Shown here: positions 42,001 through 50,064 of the stretch, piece after piece | How the letters are laid out: each line of letters opens with the position of its first letter | Position numbering within the stretch: position 1 is the first letter of the stretch | Assembly: GCA_017646745.1 (NCBI GenBank) | Contig: JAGCLY010000074.1 | Location: 1-51,231, forward strand | DNA from: Clostridia bacterium | Lineage (GTDB): Bacteria > Bacillota > Clostridia > Oscillospirales > CAG-272 | DNA: 51,231 nt | Direction: 5' to 3' | Made by a program: the position numbers and the translations under genes | Notes under the pieces: model-generated | The model's database searches: none | What the model was told of the DNA's origin: nothing | Seen by the model: only the letters and a program-made list of their open reading frames with translations

Positions 42001-43433
42001 GGATCACTTACAGTCAATGCCGCCTGTAGCATAGCAAGACCGGTGTTAATATCCGATATACCGATGCTTATGCTATCGAATGCCAGTGAAATGTTAGTTG
42101 CTGCCGATGAAATGTCAGAAATAAGGCCTGCGCTTACACTTGAAAAGCTCTCAAGATCCTCGAGCATGCTTTCAAGATCGGCAAAGCAGCTTTCAAGAGT
42201 CCCACTAAGCTCGGGAACCTGATCCATAACTCCGTCGAGCTGGGAGATTACTTCACCTATAATTTCGCTGAATCTGTTTATTTCTCCGACAACACCGTTG
42301 CCGTAATCTGTTGTATCATTAATAATTGTCTGAAGCATCAGGGTAGCTGCATCAAGATTTTCAAGTATGGTATCAAGTCTTGTTGAAACACCGGGAACAC
42401 CCTCGCCCGCAGACCCGAGTGTATCGTTTACAATGGTATTGAGATTGTCAAGCTCGGCCTTCAGCGATGCGAGCAGATCCTCGGACAGGTTATAGCTGAT
42501 ATGAGGCTCCATTTGGCCCACGATACCGCCAACATCCTTGCGCCCGTTGATCTCACCGCTGTTTTCATTGCTTGCCAGATGTCCGCTGTTGCGACCAACT
42601 ATACCTCCGGCATTATATCCGATGTGGGGGTAGCCTACTGCACCCTTGTTAAGACAGCTCATTACAATACCGGTAGAGTAGCCTGCAATGCCGCCGGTAT
42701 CTGTCATTGTGCTGTTGTTAAGCGAATAAAGCTTGGTTATATCAAGGGTGAGAGAAATATTGATTTCATCAAGAGAGATGGCGGGGGTAACGCCTATGGT
42801 ATTTACCTTAGAGTCGTTTGTACAGGAGGAGATAAGACCCTCGTTGCTTCCCGCAATACCGCCGGTGCGATTTTCACCGATAATCTCGCCGCTTACGGTA
42901 CATCCCGAAATGCTTCCGCTTGCTCTGTTAATGCCTGCAATACCGCCAATATCCGATTTGCCTATAACAGTACCTGTAAAATAGCAATCCTCTATACGGC
43001 CGTTATTATCACCAACGATGCCGCCGGCATAGCCCTTGTCACCGCCGGGAGATACCGCACCCTCTACAAACAGGTTTCTTACCAGTGCTTCCTTTTCAAG
43101 AGTGGAGAAAAGTCCTGCGGGAGAATATGCTCCCGTAACGTTAAGGCCGCTGATCTTGTGGCCTCCGCCGTCAAAGCTTCCGCTGAAGGAGGCGATGGGC
43201 TTAAAATCAATACCTGCAAGCGAAATATCTGCCGTTAAAACGACCTCTTTGTTAACAGACCAGGCATCGTATGAGCAGTTTTTTGAAAGCTCTATAAGAT
43301 CCTCGGCGCTGTCAATGTATATAATGCTGTCGTCTGCAAAGCTGACTATAGGCAGGAATACCTGAGTAAGGAGGCTTAAGATTATACAAAAGGATACTGA
43401 TAGAGCAATGGCTCTGGTTTTATTTTTCATCAT
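39060..43433 (-). CDS. Giant surface protein: GLUG repeats, long helical repeats, C-terminal membrane anchor
   Basis: 1457 residues. A signal peptide (about 1-33) is followed by GLUG-type beta repeats (about 70-310; units such as GGIVGDNNG, GGIAGINRA and GGIAGSNEG). A ~750-residue, highly helical region contains an internal repeat of about 133 residues starting at INTGLAM, ITEGLEM, LSDGMGA and IQNGVDS. A second GLUG block follows (about 1020-1170), then a beta-rich part, one membrane helix and a Lys-rich cytoplasmic tail. It overlaps the MMPL gene by 14 bases, with its ribosome site inside that gene. The helical part recalls the membrane-tethered regions of YhgE/Pip proteins, which also accompany RND-type transporters and TetR genes; this link is inference. 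Confidence 0.85.
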   Translation of the reverse strand: MMKNKTRAIALSVSFCIILSLLTQVFLPIVSFADDSIIYIDSAEDLIELSKNCSYDAWSVNKEVVLTADISLAGIDFKPIASFSGSFDGGGHKISGLNVTGAYSPAGLFSTLEKEALVRNLFVEGAVSPGGDKGYAGGIVGDNNGRIEDCYFTGTVIGKSDIGGIAGINRASGSISGCTVSGEIIGENRTGGIAGSNEGLISSCTNDSKVNTIGVTPAISLDEINISLTLDITKLYSLNNSTMTDTGGIAGYSTGIVMSCLNKGAVGYPHIGYNAGGIVGRNSGHLASNENSGEINGRKDVGGIVGQMEPHISYNLSEDLLASLKAELDNLNTIVNDTLGSAGEGVPGVSTRLDTILENLDAATLMLQTIINDTTDYGNGVVGEINRFSEIIGEVISQLDGVMDQVPELSGTLESCFADLESMLEDLESFSSVSAGLISDISSAATNISLAFDSISIGISDINTGLAMLQAALTVSDPTSAEEALDIIASGISCFINSADRLTSSLEEIMKVLDDTAWMDGAIDHMAEAARIIEKMSVAMSEIYDATTELKESITLDWSKIEEASDELVIAIGHITDMTVSLAEAMECMDSGITGITEGLEMLYGAVTVKDAEAIDGAIEKIESGFESFIAGSVKSGEALSELASILENINDSNSLNILGDVASAIGDLAESGMEMTSAMSETWDGIEILLNSIDIDLDAVGEGGAIIIAGMGDITDSIAKMKSAVQSLSDGMGALEKAITALDQAINVDDEERASAALDSAYSALGDIIDSTAELSTLFSDITVTLAEAKVWGDSMVDAFAATASALSDMSGAIVVIQNGVDSLRSLVSLDSSSAEEGLNLIKNGIEAMSDSAYYLGLSFADISSALDKVNSGSEHLDAALSNLKSFMGGMKNAMGIVETISGEAKMLIGYLSGIDPITLPTLPDSIMANANQLFIHISAIENELKYLNTDITGLGSDLIAQLGKINDSFNSLSANIVDMIYGLNNGGIIDNNVSENEIDAVTHGKVFGCVNNGGVFGDINVGGIAGAMGLEYTLDPEDDLTSELSVTQKKQYKLKAVIHACINNGSVTSKRDCAGGIVGKMDLGLVYGCESYCDVESQTGNYVGGIAGITSGLISQCYAKCTLAGGKYVGGIVGSGVSESFSGDSSMVRSSYSMIKITRFTQYAGAISGINNGEYGENLFVSDDLAGIDRVSYAGKAEPISYEDLIKRRSIPDGFYLFSLEFYADGKLLHSTEFAYGASFDQTVFPEIPDKEGHYGYWDTTDLSNLRFDTSVSVVYVPYVTALGSENKREDGKEIFFVQGMFTKEDSISVTEGCDTSDLSIDKKLFYNDSLVESWTLTIPTDKLDNNGIHYLAMWKSCRIFVKAGGEWTEVEAEKFGSYLTFEVSGETVDIAVFSHSLNIVLIVILCVAFLVILAGVIITIILVKKKKTKKNNEEMPNKPKKEKAPKKSKAEDKQ

Positions 43434-45876
43434 TCTTAACCTCCTTTTCTTCTGTTACTTCGGCTGAATGTAAATTAAGATTTACGTTTCCGTCGATTAT
43501 TGCGTCGATTGTGCCTTCAATTCTGCCTGTGATCTCACCGCTTACCTTGCCGCACACTCTGATTCTTCCGTCTGCGGTGGCAGCCTTCTTCTCGTTCTTC
43601 TTTTTGAAGATACTAAAGCTGGTCTTATCCACAAGCTTGTCACTGATAAGCAGTAGCTGGGGAAGAACGAAGAGAACGAGAATCATAGAGATTATTGTTC
43701 CTCGGCCCAGGTTAACACCAAGGCTCGAAATAGTTGCTTCGGAGGACATATATCCGATAAGAAGACCTGCTACCGACATGATAGTACCCGATGTTATTAC
43801 GGTCGGGAATGCAAAGTTCATGGTGTCGATAATAGCCTCCCTAGGCGCCATTTCCTTTTTTGCTTCGCTATATCTCGTTGCGATAACGATAGCATAGTCG
43901 ATGTTGGCTCCCATCTGTATTGCGGAAATAATGATATATCCGAGGAAGAACAGGGGGGTATTAAGAAGGGTGGGAATGGAGAAGTTAATCCAGATTGCAC
44001 CTTGAATTACAAGTATAAGAATTACAGGCATTACAACCGACTTGAAGGAGAAGAGCAGAACGATAAGCACGGTTATGATCGATACCGCCGCAACAACAAT
44101 GTTGTCTATCTGGAAGGAATCCTTAAAGTCCTTTGCGGTGGTAGCGTTACCAATAACGTAAACCTCGCCATCCTCATAATAGCTCTTGGCTATAGATTTG
44201 ATTTCTTCAAGGAATGCGAATGTTTCGTCTCCGTCCTCGGGCAGGTTGAGATATACTACCATTCGATTGTAATTTTCACCTATGAGCATATCCTTTGCGC
44301 TCTGCATCTGCTCCTTTGCGGACGAGAGCATCTCAGCCTGCTCGCCCTCAAGGCTTACAAGACCGCTGTCAATTTGCTCGCTGACGAACATGAACATGTC
44401 GATCAGAGGAACCTCATAGGCAGAAAGATTATTAATTATAGTGCCGTAATCCTCCTGATTTGCGGCATATGCGGCGTAAACCACGCATGCAATCTCGTAA
44501 TCGAGATCGGCAAGCTCGGAGAACTGTCGGGGTGTTAATCCGGATGCAAGGGTATATCCGTCCATAGCCTCTATGTTGGCAAGGCCCATGGTGCTGGCAA
44601 CCTCTTCTCTTGCCTCCAGCTCGGCAAGCAATCTTGCCTCGGCGTCATAGTCGCCGGTAGGAACTATAAGCGCAACCATGTTGGTAGAGCCGAAGTTTTC
44701 GCTTATCATCTTTTTAGCCAGGGTCTGCTCGTTCATCTTTGCCGCTTCCTGACTGGTGTAGCCGTATGAGAAGGGACATGCGCCGGATATGATCATTGCT
44801 GCAATTACGATTACAACAAACAGGGGGGCAACGATCTTTCTCGACTTGTATGCAAATCTTCCAATGAACGAAACGTCGGGCAGCAGCATCTTGTGCTCGG
44901 TTTTCTTGAGCGCCTTGCCGAATACCATAAGCAGGCCGGGCATTACGATAAATACCGACAGCATAGCAAGCAGCACGGCTTTGATAAGACAAATAGCCAT
45001 ATCCGGACCAAGCTTAAATTGCATGCACATCATAGCCGCCAGACCGCCAACGGTGGTAAGCGAGCTGCCGAACACCTCGGGTACCGCCTTCGTCAGCGCC
45101 TCAACAACTGCATTTCTAAGGTCGCGTCTTTCGTATTCCTCACGGAATCTGTTAATAAGTATAACTGCGTAGTCCAGCGACAGCGCAAGCTGAAGCAGGC
45201 TGGTAACCGAATTGGATACGAAGGAGATCTCACCGTATATAAAGTTGGTTCCCATGTTCAGCATCATCGCCGCTCCGAAGGTCAGCATTACGATAGGAAG
45301 CTCTATTATGGATTTGGATGTAAGTATCAGCATAATGATAATGATGATGACCGCAACGGCAATGATGAGCATGATCTCATTATCGAGAATAGCACCCATA
45401 GGATTGCCTATATCCGAGCTGATATAGCTGTCATAATCGTCGAGAATTGCCTTTGCGTCATCGAGCGCAACCTCGCATCTTGAATCGCTCTGTGGGTATG
45501 CAAACGTAAGAGAAAAGCATGCGGATACGTTGTTGTAATGGGCCGCATCCTCGGCAAATTCTACCATTTGTATTCCGTCTACATCCTCAAGCTTTTCTTT
45601 GATTTCCCATGCGGTGTCGATAGAAACGTTGGCCACCATTATCTGGGCACTGCCAAACACGGTGAACTCATCCATCATTACGTCAACTCCGGACTTGGAC
45701 TCCGACTTATCGGGCAGGAAAGAGGTCAGATCATTCTGAACAACAACCCAGCTCATTGAAAACAAAGAGAAAATTACTCCGATGATTACAACGAGGAATA
45801 TTAAATTACGCTTGTCAACTATAAACTCAGACACGCCGTGCATAAAGCTGCCTGATCTCTTTTTACCGATTTTCAC
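43420..45876 (-). CDS. MMPL/RND family transporter
   Basis: 818 residues with the duplicated RND layout: helix 1 (about 28-48), an extracellular domain, five or six helices (about 168-335), then a second copy of helix, extracellular domain and helices (from about 357). The MMPL-type SLDYAVILINRFREE and the second GANIDYAIVIATRYSE are the paired proton-relay/signature segments. These proteins export lipids, surface polymers or drugs using the proton gradient. GTG start after AGGAGG. The tail beyond residue 760 is cytoplasmic, with GRIRVCGKVSGEITGRIEG resembling a bactofilin-like beta strand set. Confidence 0.92.
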   Translation of the reverse strand: MKIGKKRSGSFMHGVSEFIVDKRNLIFLVVIIGVIFSLFSMSWVVVQNDLTSFLPDKSESKSGVDVMMDEFTVFGSAQIMVANVSIDTAWEIKEKLEDVDGIQMVEFAEDAAHYNNVSACFSLTFAYPQSDSRCEVALDDAKAILDDYDSYISSDIGNPMGAILDNEIMLIIAVAVIIIIIMLILTSKSIIELPIVMLTFGAAMMLNMGTNFIYGEISFVSNSVTSLLQLALSLDYAVILINRFREEYERRDLRNAVVEALTKAVPEVFGSSLTTVGGLAAMMCMQFKLGPDMAICLIKAVLLAMLSVFIVMPGLLMVFGKALKKTEHKMLLPDVSFIGRFAYKSRKIVAPLFVVIVIAAMIISGACPFSYGYTSQEAAKMNEQTLAKKMISENFGSTNMVALIVPTGDYDAEARLLAELEAREEVASTMGLANIEAMDGYTLASGLTPRQFSELADLDYEIACVVYAAYAANQEDYGTIINNLSAYEVPLIDMFMFVSEQIDSGLVSLEGEQAEMLSSAKEQMQSAKDMLIGENYNRMVVYLNLPEDGDETFAFLEEIKSIAKSYYEDGEVYVIGNATTAKDFKDSFQIDNIVVAAVSIITVLIVLLFSFKSVVMPVILILVIQGAIWINFSIPTLLNTPLFFLGYIIISAIQMGANIDYAIVIATRYSEAKKEMAPREAIIDTMNFAFPTVITSGTIMSVAGLLIGYMSSEATISSLGVNLGRGTIISMILVLFVLPQLLLISDKLVDKTSFSIFKKKNEKKAATADGRIRVCGKVSGEITGRIEGTIDAIIDGNVNLNLHSAEVTEEKEVKNDEK

Positions 45877-45894
45877 GTTAGCCTCCTAAAATAC

Positions 45895-45942
45895 TTGACA
45901 ATTTTACTAATTTATAATATAATATCTATAAATTAAAAACAA
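45895..45942. promoter_or_regulatory. Divergent overlapping promoters and shared operator of the TetR and MMPL genes
   Basis: Plus strand: TTGACA (45895-45900), 17 bases, TATAAT (45918-45923). Minus strand: TTGTTT (45942-45937), 17 bases, TATTAT (45919-45914). The inverted repeat TAATTTATA at 45908-45916 with TATAAATTA at 45927-45935 lies across both -10 boxes and would let one repressor block both. Confidence 0.75.
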
Positions 45943-46013
45943 CGACTAATTTTATTTAAAAACACAATATTGGACTCGTAGTCTTAAAATGTCCAGAAAT
46001 CGAGAGTCGAAAA

Positions 46014-46574
46014 ATGAAGAGGGAATACAGAAATTCAGCCAGAACCAAAAAAATGATTCGAGCAGCATTCGTTGATCTGATTGATGAGAAAAAGTTTATT
46101 TCAAATATCAGTGTTGCCGAGCTTGCCGATAGGGCGGATATTGCAAAAAGCACCTTTTATAACCATTATGACGATATATATGCCGTGGCGGACGAAATAC
46201 TTAAGGAGCTTATGGACAGCCTTAACCAGCTTATAGACGCAATGGATGCAGATCACACAAGCGATTATCGTGTGTATATCAGAAAAATATTCGTCTTTTT
46301 AAAGGAAAATGAGGATATTTACAGAAAGGTCTCCGATTCGCCCGACGCCATATTCTTTATTGACAGAATAAAGCATATCATTAAGAAAAAGATCTTTTCC
46401 AACACCTCATATACCTCGTATTTTGCAAACAAGGAGGAGGGATATATTCGCATAAGCTTCCTTGCCAATGCCTGTGTTGACGTTATGGTAGAGTATTTTA
46501 AGGGATATATCGATATGCCCCTTGATGCCTTGCAGGATAATTTGATTGCAATTCTTGATGATATTATAAAATGA
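46014..46574 (+). CDS. TetR family regulator, divergent from the MMPL operon
   Basis: 186 residues. The DNA-binding domain (about 8-55) contains VAELADRADIAKSTFYNHY. The C-terminal domain ends with NACVDVMVEYFKGYIDMP, similar to clostridial TetR regulators placed beside MMPL or YhgE genes. The ribosome site is weak. Divergent position, overlapping promoters and a shared inverted repeat make it the likely repressor of the MMPL-giant protein operon and of itself. Confidence 0.88.
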   Translation: MKREYRNSARTKKMIRAAFVDLIDEKKFISNISVAELADRADIAKSTFYNHYDDIYAVADEILKELMDSLNQLIDAMDADHTSDYRVYIRKIFVFLKENEDIYRKVSDSPDAIFFIDRIKHIIKKKIFSNTSYTSYFANKEEGYIRISFLANACVDVMVEYFKGYIDMPLDALQDNLIAILDDIIK

Positions 46575-46610
46575 AAAAACGCTTACGGAGTTTCCGTAAG
46601 CGTTTTTTTA
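46574..46610. terminator. Bidirectional terminator between the TetR and radical SAM genes
   Basis: AAAAACGCTTACGGA pairs with TCCGTAAGCGTTTTT, with runs of A and T on either side. It includes the radical SAM stop codon. Confidence 0.92.
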
Positions 46611-47498
46611 GTAATCACAGCCTTGGCTGAGGCATTTTTGTTGCATTTTGTAAACTATAGTATTAATTATTTCGTTTTTTGACCTGTTCCATTCGGGGGC
46701 GACGAGCAGATCCCTGGGACAATCACCTGTCAGTCTATGTACAATTATGTCGGGGGAAATATGGGTTATAACGTATACTGCCGCATCGGTGTAAAAATCG
46801 GCGCTTGGGGGATTGTATTCACCGTTTTCATACATTTGAGCAAGACGAGTACCCTTCATTACGTAAATGGAGTGTATTTTAATTCCAAACAGATCGAAGC
46901 CGTTTATATATTCAACGGTTTCCTTTATGTCCTTCATATCCTCGCCGGGCAGACCTAGTATAAGATGCACTACAACGGGAATATTATGCTGTTTAAGTAT
47001 TGCCATAGCTTTTTCAAACACATCTTTGCAGTATCCTCGGTTAATGATTTCTGCCGTCTTATCATTTGCAGTCTGAAGCCCCAGCTCTACCCATACGTCG
47101 CATTTGCTTTTGTACGATGCAATCAGCGCCGCAATATCCTCGTCAATACAGTCAGGTCGTGTTCCTATTGCAAGGACCTTTATTCTGTCGTCAATCAGTG
47201 CTGCATCATAACGCTCCTTAAGCACCTCGATGGGAGCATAGGTGTTGGTGAAATTTTGAAAATATGCAACGAACGCATCGCTTTCGTCTGCATCAATTAA
47301 TGCGCAGCGAACCTGCTCGGATATTGACACCGCTTGATTTATATGCTCTCCGGCACCACGCTCTCCGCAATAAATGCATCCACCGTGTCCCACCGTACCG
47401 TCACGGTTCGGGCAGGAAAATCCGCCGTCAATACAGATCTTACCCAGCCTTTTTCCGTATTTATTTCTAAAATATCCGCTTAAATTGTTGTAAAGCAT
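46608..47498 (-). CDS. TIGR01212 family radical SAM protein (YtqA-like)
   Basis: 296 residues. The Fe-S cysteines are Cys29, Cys41 and Cys44 (CPNRDGTVGHGGCIYC), an unusual wide-spaced radical SAM motif that is the mark of this family. Other typical parts are YFQNFTNTYAP, IGTRPDC and WVELGLQTAND. The precise reaction of the family is not established, though modification of tRNA or a protein has been proposed. It is a single-gene unit whose promoter overlaps that of the small gene on the other strand. Confidence 0.92.
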   Translation of the reverse strand: MLYNNLSGYFRNKYGKRLGKICIDGGFSCPNRDGTVGHGGCIYCGERGAGEHINQAVSISEQVRCALIDADESDAFVAYFQNFTNTYAPIEVLKERYDAALIDDRIKVLAIGTRPDCIDEDIAALIASYKSKCDVWVELGLQTANDKTAEIINRGYCKDVFEKAMAILKQHNIPVVVHLILGLPGEDMKDIKETVEYINGFDLFGIKIHSIYVMKGTRLAQMYENGEYNPPSADFYTDAAVYVITHISPDIIVHRLTGDCPRDLLVAPEWNRSKNEIINTIVYKMQQKCLSQGCDY

Positions 47499-47531
47499 TT
47501 TTTGTATATTCCTTTTTCTTTTCTGCTAATG

Positions 47532-47576
47532 ATTTTATCACATTTTATTGAAAAAATCAAGCATCACTCATAATCT
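47532..47576. promoter_or_regulatory. Overlapping divergent promoters for the radical SAM and 79-residue genes
   Basis: Minus strand: TTGATT (47560-47555), 17 bases, TAAAAT (47537-47532). Plus strand: TTGAAA (47548-47553), 17 bases, TAATCT (47571-47576). The -35 regions interleave, so the two may compete. Confidence 0.65.
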
Positions 47577-47625
47577 GTAGCTTAAAGGAGCAAAATAAGG
47601 ATAACACTTAGAAAGGAGTTCGATA

Positions 47626-47865
47626 ATGGAAAAGAAAAACGATAAGCTTACAACAGAAATTACAGAAAAAAATAACGTAAGAAATTACCGCAAGGATGCG
47701 CCCGGGGCAACCTCGGGAATCAACACCCCCGGTATTGATCTTCCCGCATTTAATCCTCCCGTGCCTAACCGAGCCTGGACTGCACTCAGACAGGGTAAAG
47801 ATTTAGATCAGCTTAGCGATGAGGAAAAACGCGATCTGTACTACGGTAGAGATGGCTTAAGTTAA
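47626..47865 (+). CDS. Small hydrophilic protein, unknown
   Basis: 79 residues, charged and Pro/Asn-rich, with no cysteine, signal peptide or membrane segment. The middle reads GINTPGIDLPAFNPPVPN and the end holds a helix with LSDEEKRDLYYGRDG. GAAAGGAG lies 6 bases before the ATG, and a terminator follows, so it is a genuine small gene. No family is recognised. Confidence 0.75.
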   Translation: MEKKNDKLTTEITEKNNVRNYRKDAPGATSGINTPGIDLPAFNPPVPNRAWTALRQGKDLDQLSDEEKRDLYYGRDGLS

Positions 47866-47873
47866 GTGGAATA

Positions 47874-47902
47874 GAGGCTCGGGTATCCGGGCCTTTATTA
47901 TT
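47874..47902 (+). terminator. Terminator of the 79-residue gene
   Basis: GGCTCGG pairs with CCGGGCC (one G-U) around GTAT, followed by TTTATTATTT. Confidence 0.75.
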
Positions 47903-47906
47903 TGTG

Positions 47907-47935
47907 TTGACTTTTTAGCCGGTTTATTATATAAT
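47907..47935 (+). promoter_or_regulatory. Promoter of the 179-residue membrane protein gene
   Basis: TTGACT, a 17-base spacer and a perfect TATAAT. Confidence 0.85.
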
Positions 47936-47963
47936 TATTTTACACGTAAGGGAGGATGAATTT

Positions 47964-48503
47964 ATGATAAGCGAATTTTCTGTCAAGGCCAAGCCAAGCA
48001 ATAATAAGGCCCGTATTTTGTTTATAGCTTGTATGATGTCCTCCTTTGCCTTTATCACAATTTCAACTCTCATACCGATTTACAAGGGGCTTGTAAGCCT
48101 TACAGGCGTGGCATTTCTTTGTGCAGCGCTGATTTTATACACAAAGTATATTGCCCCTATCTACTATTATGACATCATTCTTGGCGGTGAGGGCGAGCCT
48201 CTTCTCGTGGTAAGGCAGCAGACCGGGAAAAGGTATACCACGCTGTGCCGTATTTTTCTTTCGGAGATAGTGAAGATCGAAAAGGAAAATGATGAGCAGA
48301 GAAGGGCGCATAAAATTTCCGGTGATACTCTGAAATACTCATATTTGCCCAGCCTGTGCCCTTCGGAGTCATACCGCATAACAACGGTGTCAAGCCATGA
48401 GCGGGCAGAAATACTTATAGAATGCAGTGATGAATTTGCCGATCTGCTTGGTAGATATTCAAACGAGGCAAAGGAAATGCATATAGATACAAATCTGTAT
48501 TGA
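47964..48503 (+). CDS. Membrane protein with two helices and a soluble C-terminal domain, unknown
   Basis: 179 residues. Two adjacent hydrophobic helices (about 18-40 and 43-66) are followed by a soluble ~110-residue domain with alternating strand patterns (EPLLVVRQQTGKRYTTLCRI, then EIVKIEKEN), which looks like a small PH-type beta domain. GGGAGGA precedes the ATG. No family is recognised with confidence. Confidence 0.78.
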   Translation: MISEFSVKAKPSNNKARILFIACMMSSFAFITISTLIPIYKGLVSLTGVAFLCAALILYTKYIAPIYYYDIILGGEGEPLLVVRQQTGKRYTTLCRIFLSEIVKIEKENDEQRRAHKISGDTLKYSYLPSLCPSESYRITTVSSHERAEILIECSDEFADLLGRYSNEAKEMHIDTNLY

Positions 48504-48523
48504 TTTCGTGCAATAAAACAAGG

Positions 48524-48551
48524 ATCAGGACGGCGCTTTGCCGTCCTTTTC
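48524..48551. terminator. Terminator between the membrane protein and flippase genes
   Basis: AGGACGGC pairs with GCCGTCCT followed by TTTT on the plus strand. It overlaps the last codons of the convergent flippase gene. The stem nearly repeats that of the terminator at 6115-6141. Confidence 0.8.
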
Positions 48552-49940
48552 TATTACTAAAGAGCCAACCCTCATCATACAGTAAATGAGAATTATTGCA
48601 GGTAGACAGAGCAGCGCCACTCTCGGAGCAATCGAGTCGCTAAAGCCGTATATCAGAAGTCCTAAGACTCCGCTAAGCAAAAACGGCATGGCTACCCATC
48701 TGCTTGATATAAACCTTTTGTGCCCGAATTTGCCCAGCATATATATAGACAGCATTGCGCTGACAGCATGACAGACAAGGTTAACTATACCCGCCCCCAA
48801 AAAACCGAGCGAACCGATAAGGGAATAGTTTAATCCGATACATAATACTGCGTTGATGCAGGAAATAATAATCGAAAAACCTCCTTTTCCCGACTGTATA
48901 AGCCCTACCGTTGCAACGGTAGAAAGAAAATAGAAGGGTGTCGACAGTGCGATTGGAACAAGCGAGGGCAGGGCATCGCTGTACTCGGGTGGGGCAAGAA
49001 TTTTCATCGCCTCCGGGGCAATGGCAATAAGGCATACCGATAGTGCAAAATAGCCCAGCGCCATTGGAAATATTAGGCGTCTGATTTTTTCCTCATCTCT
49101 TGCCTCCAGACGGCGTATTAACCACGGCGAGAGGGCAGAGGATATGGATGTGACGGTAAACTGTAAGGCCATACCCAGAGAGTATACCACCGAATATTTT
49201 GCTAATGCGGCCGCTCCCAGCAGGGAGGTGATAATAAGCTTGTCCGCTTGAACTAAAAAGGCGCTTGATGCGGTATGCGGCAGTAGAGGTATCGAGTTTT
49301 TTACAATATATTTAACGTTTTCTATGCTTGTCCTGCTGTCGGTTTTCAAAATATTGACATAGCAATATATCGCAAGGCAGACCGAAACTGTCAGCAGGGA
49401 GAAAATTCTTGCAAGGTATCCTCCTCCCCATGTTTTCAGTATAATAATTGATAGGGTAGGAGGCAGAAGGACGCTTATAACCGTAATGACCACCACTCTT
49501 TTGTATTGGTAGTAAAATCGCCCGGAACACATTGCAACGGCTATTGTTGTATCACATATTATTTGTAGTGCCAATGGTATATAAAGAATACCTTTGAGAG
49601 CTAATAATGGTGAAAAAGCAAATAAAAGTATGCATATTATGACAGAAAATCCCCACGACGTCCATAAAACTGATTTGATATACTCTGATTTGTTTTCATC
49701 ATGGTCCTTGATTCCCTTGTAAACGGCACTACTTGATGAGAAGGCCGAGCATATTACGCTAGCGCCGCCCAGCAGGGCCATATACAGGCTTAGCTGACCG
49801 TATTCCTCGCTACTCATAAGTCTCGTGGAGAACGGAATAAGAATGAAATTGATAATTTTCCCAAGTATGCTTGCCGCGAGATAATATACTGACGCTCTTG
49901 CAGGTAGCTTTACTGATTTTATTATTTCTTTAATTCTCAT
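48525..49940 (-). CDS. Oligosaccharide flippase family protein (Wzx/MATE-like)
   Basis: 471 residues with about 14 predicted membrane helices. The N-terminal ARASVYYLAASILGKIINFI and FSTRLMSSEEYGQLSLY match the polysaccharide biosynthesis/lipid-linked oligosaccharide flippase type. It would flip a lipid-linked glycan across the membrane. No glycosyltransferase genes are adjacent, so its substrate pathway is not in this window. GAGGGG precedes the ATG; no clear promoter was found. Confidence 0.9.
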   Translation of the reverse strand: MRIKEIIKSVKLPARASVYYLAASILGKIINFILIPFSTRLMSSEEYGQLSLYMALLGGASVICSAFSSSSAVYKGIKDHDENKSEYIKSVLWTSWGFSVIICILLFAFSPLLALKGILYIPLALQIICDTTIAVAMCSGRFYYQYKRVVVITVISVLLPPTLSIIILKTWGGGYLARIFSLLTVSVCLAIYCYVNILKTDSRTSIENVKYIVKNSIPLLPHTASSAFLVQADKLIITSLLGAAALAKYSVVYSLGMALQFTVTSISSALSPWLIRRLEARDEEKIRRLIFPMALGYFALSVCLIAIAPEAMKILAPPEYSDALPSLVPIALSTPFYFLSTVATVGLIQSGKGGFSIIISCINAVLCIGLNYSLIGSLGFLGAGIVNLVCHAVSAMLSIYMLGKFGHKRFISSRWVAMPFLLSGVLGLLIYGFSDSIAPRVALLCLPAIILIYCMMRVGSLVIEKDGKAPS

Positions 49941-50025
49941 ATTTTCCCCTCGGCTTATACTGCTTGTTTATACAGGCTTTTATTTTGACCCTACCTGCCT
50001 TTTGTGCGAAAAATCTTAAAAGCTA

Positions 50026-50054
50026 TTGATTTTTTTCTTGCTTTATGATATATT
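50026..50054 (+). promoter_or_regulatory. Promoter of gdhA
   Basis: TTGATT, a 17-base spacer and TATATT, about 30 bases before the start codon. Confidence 0.65.
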
Positions 50055-50064
50055 TTTTATGTAA

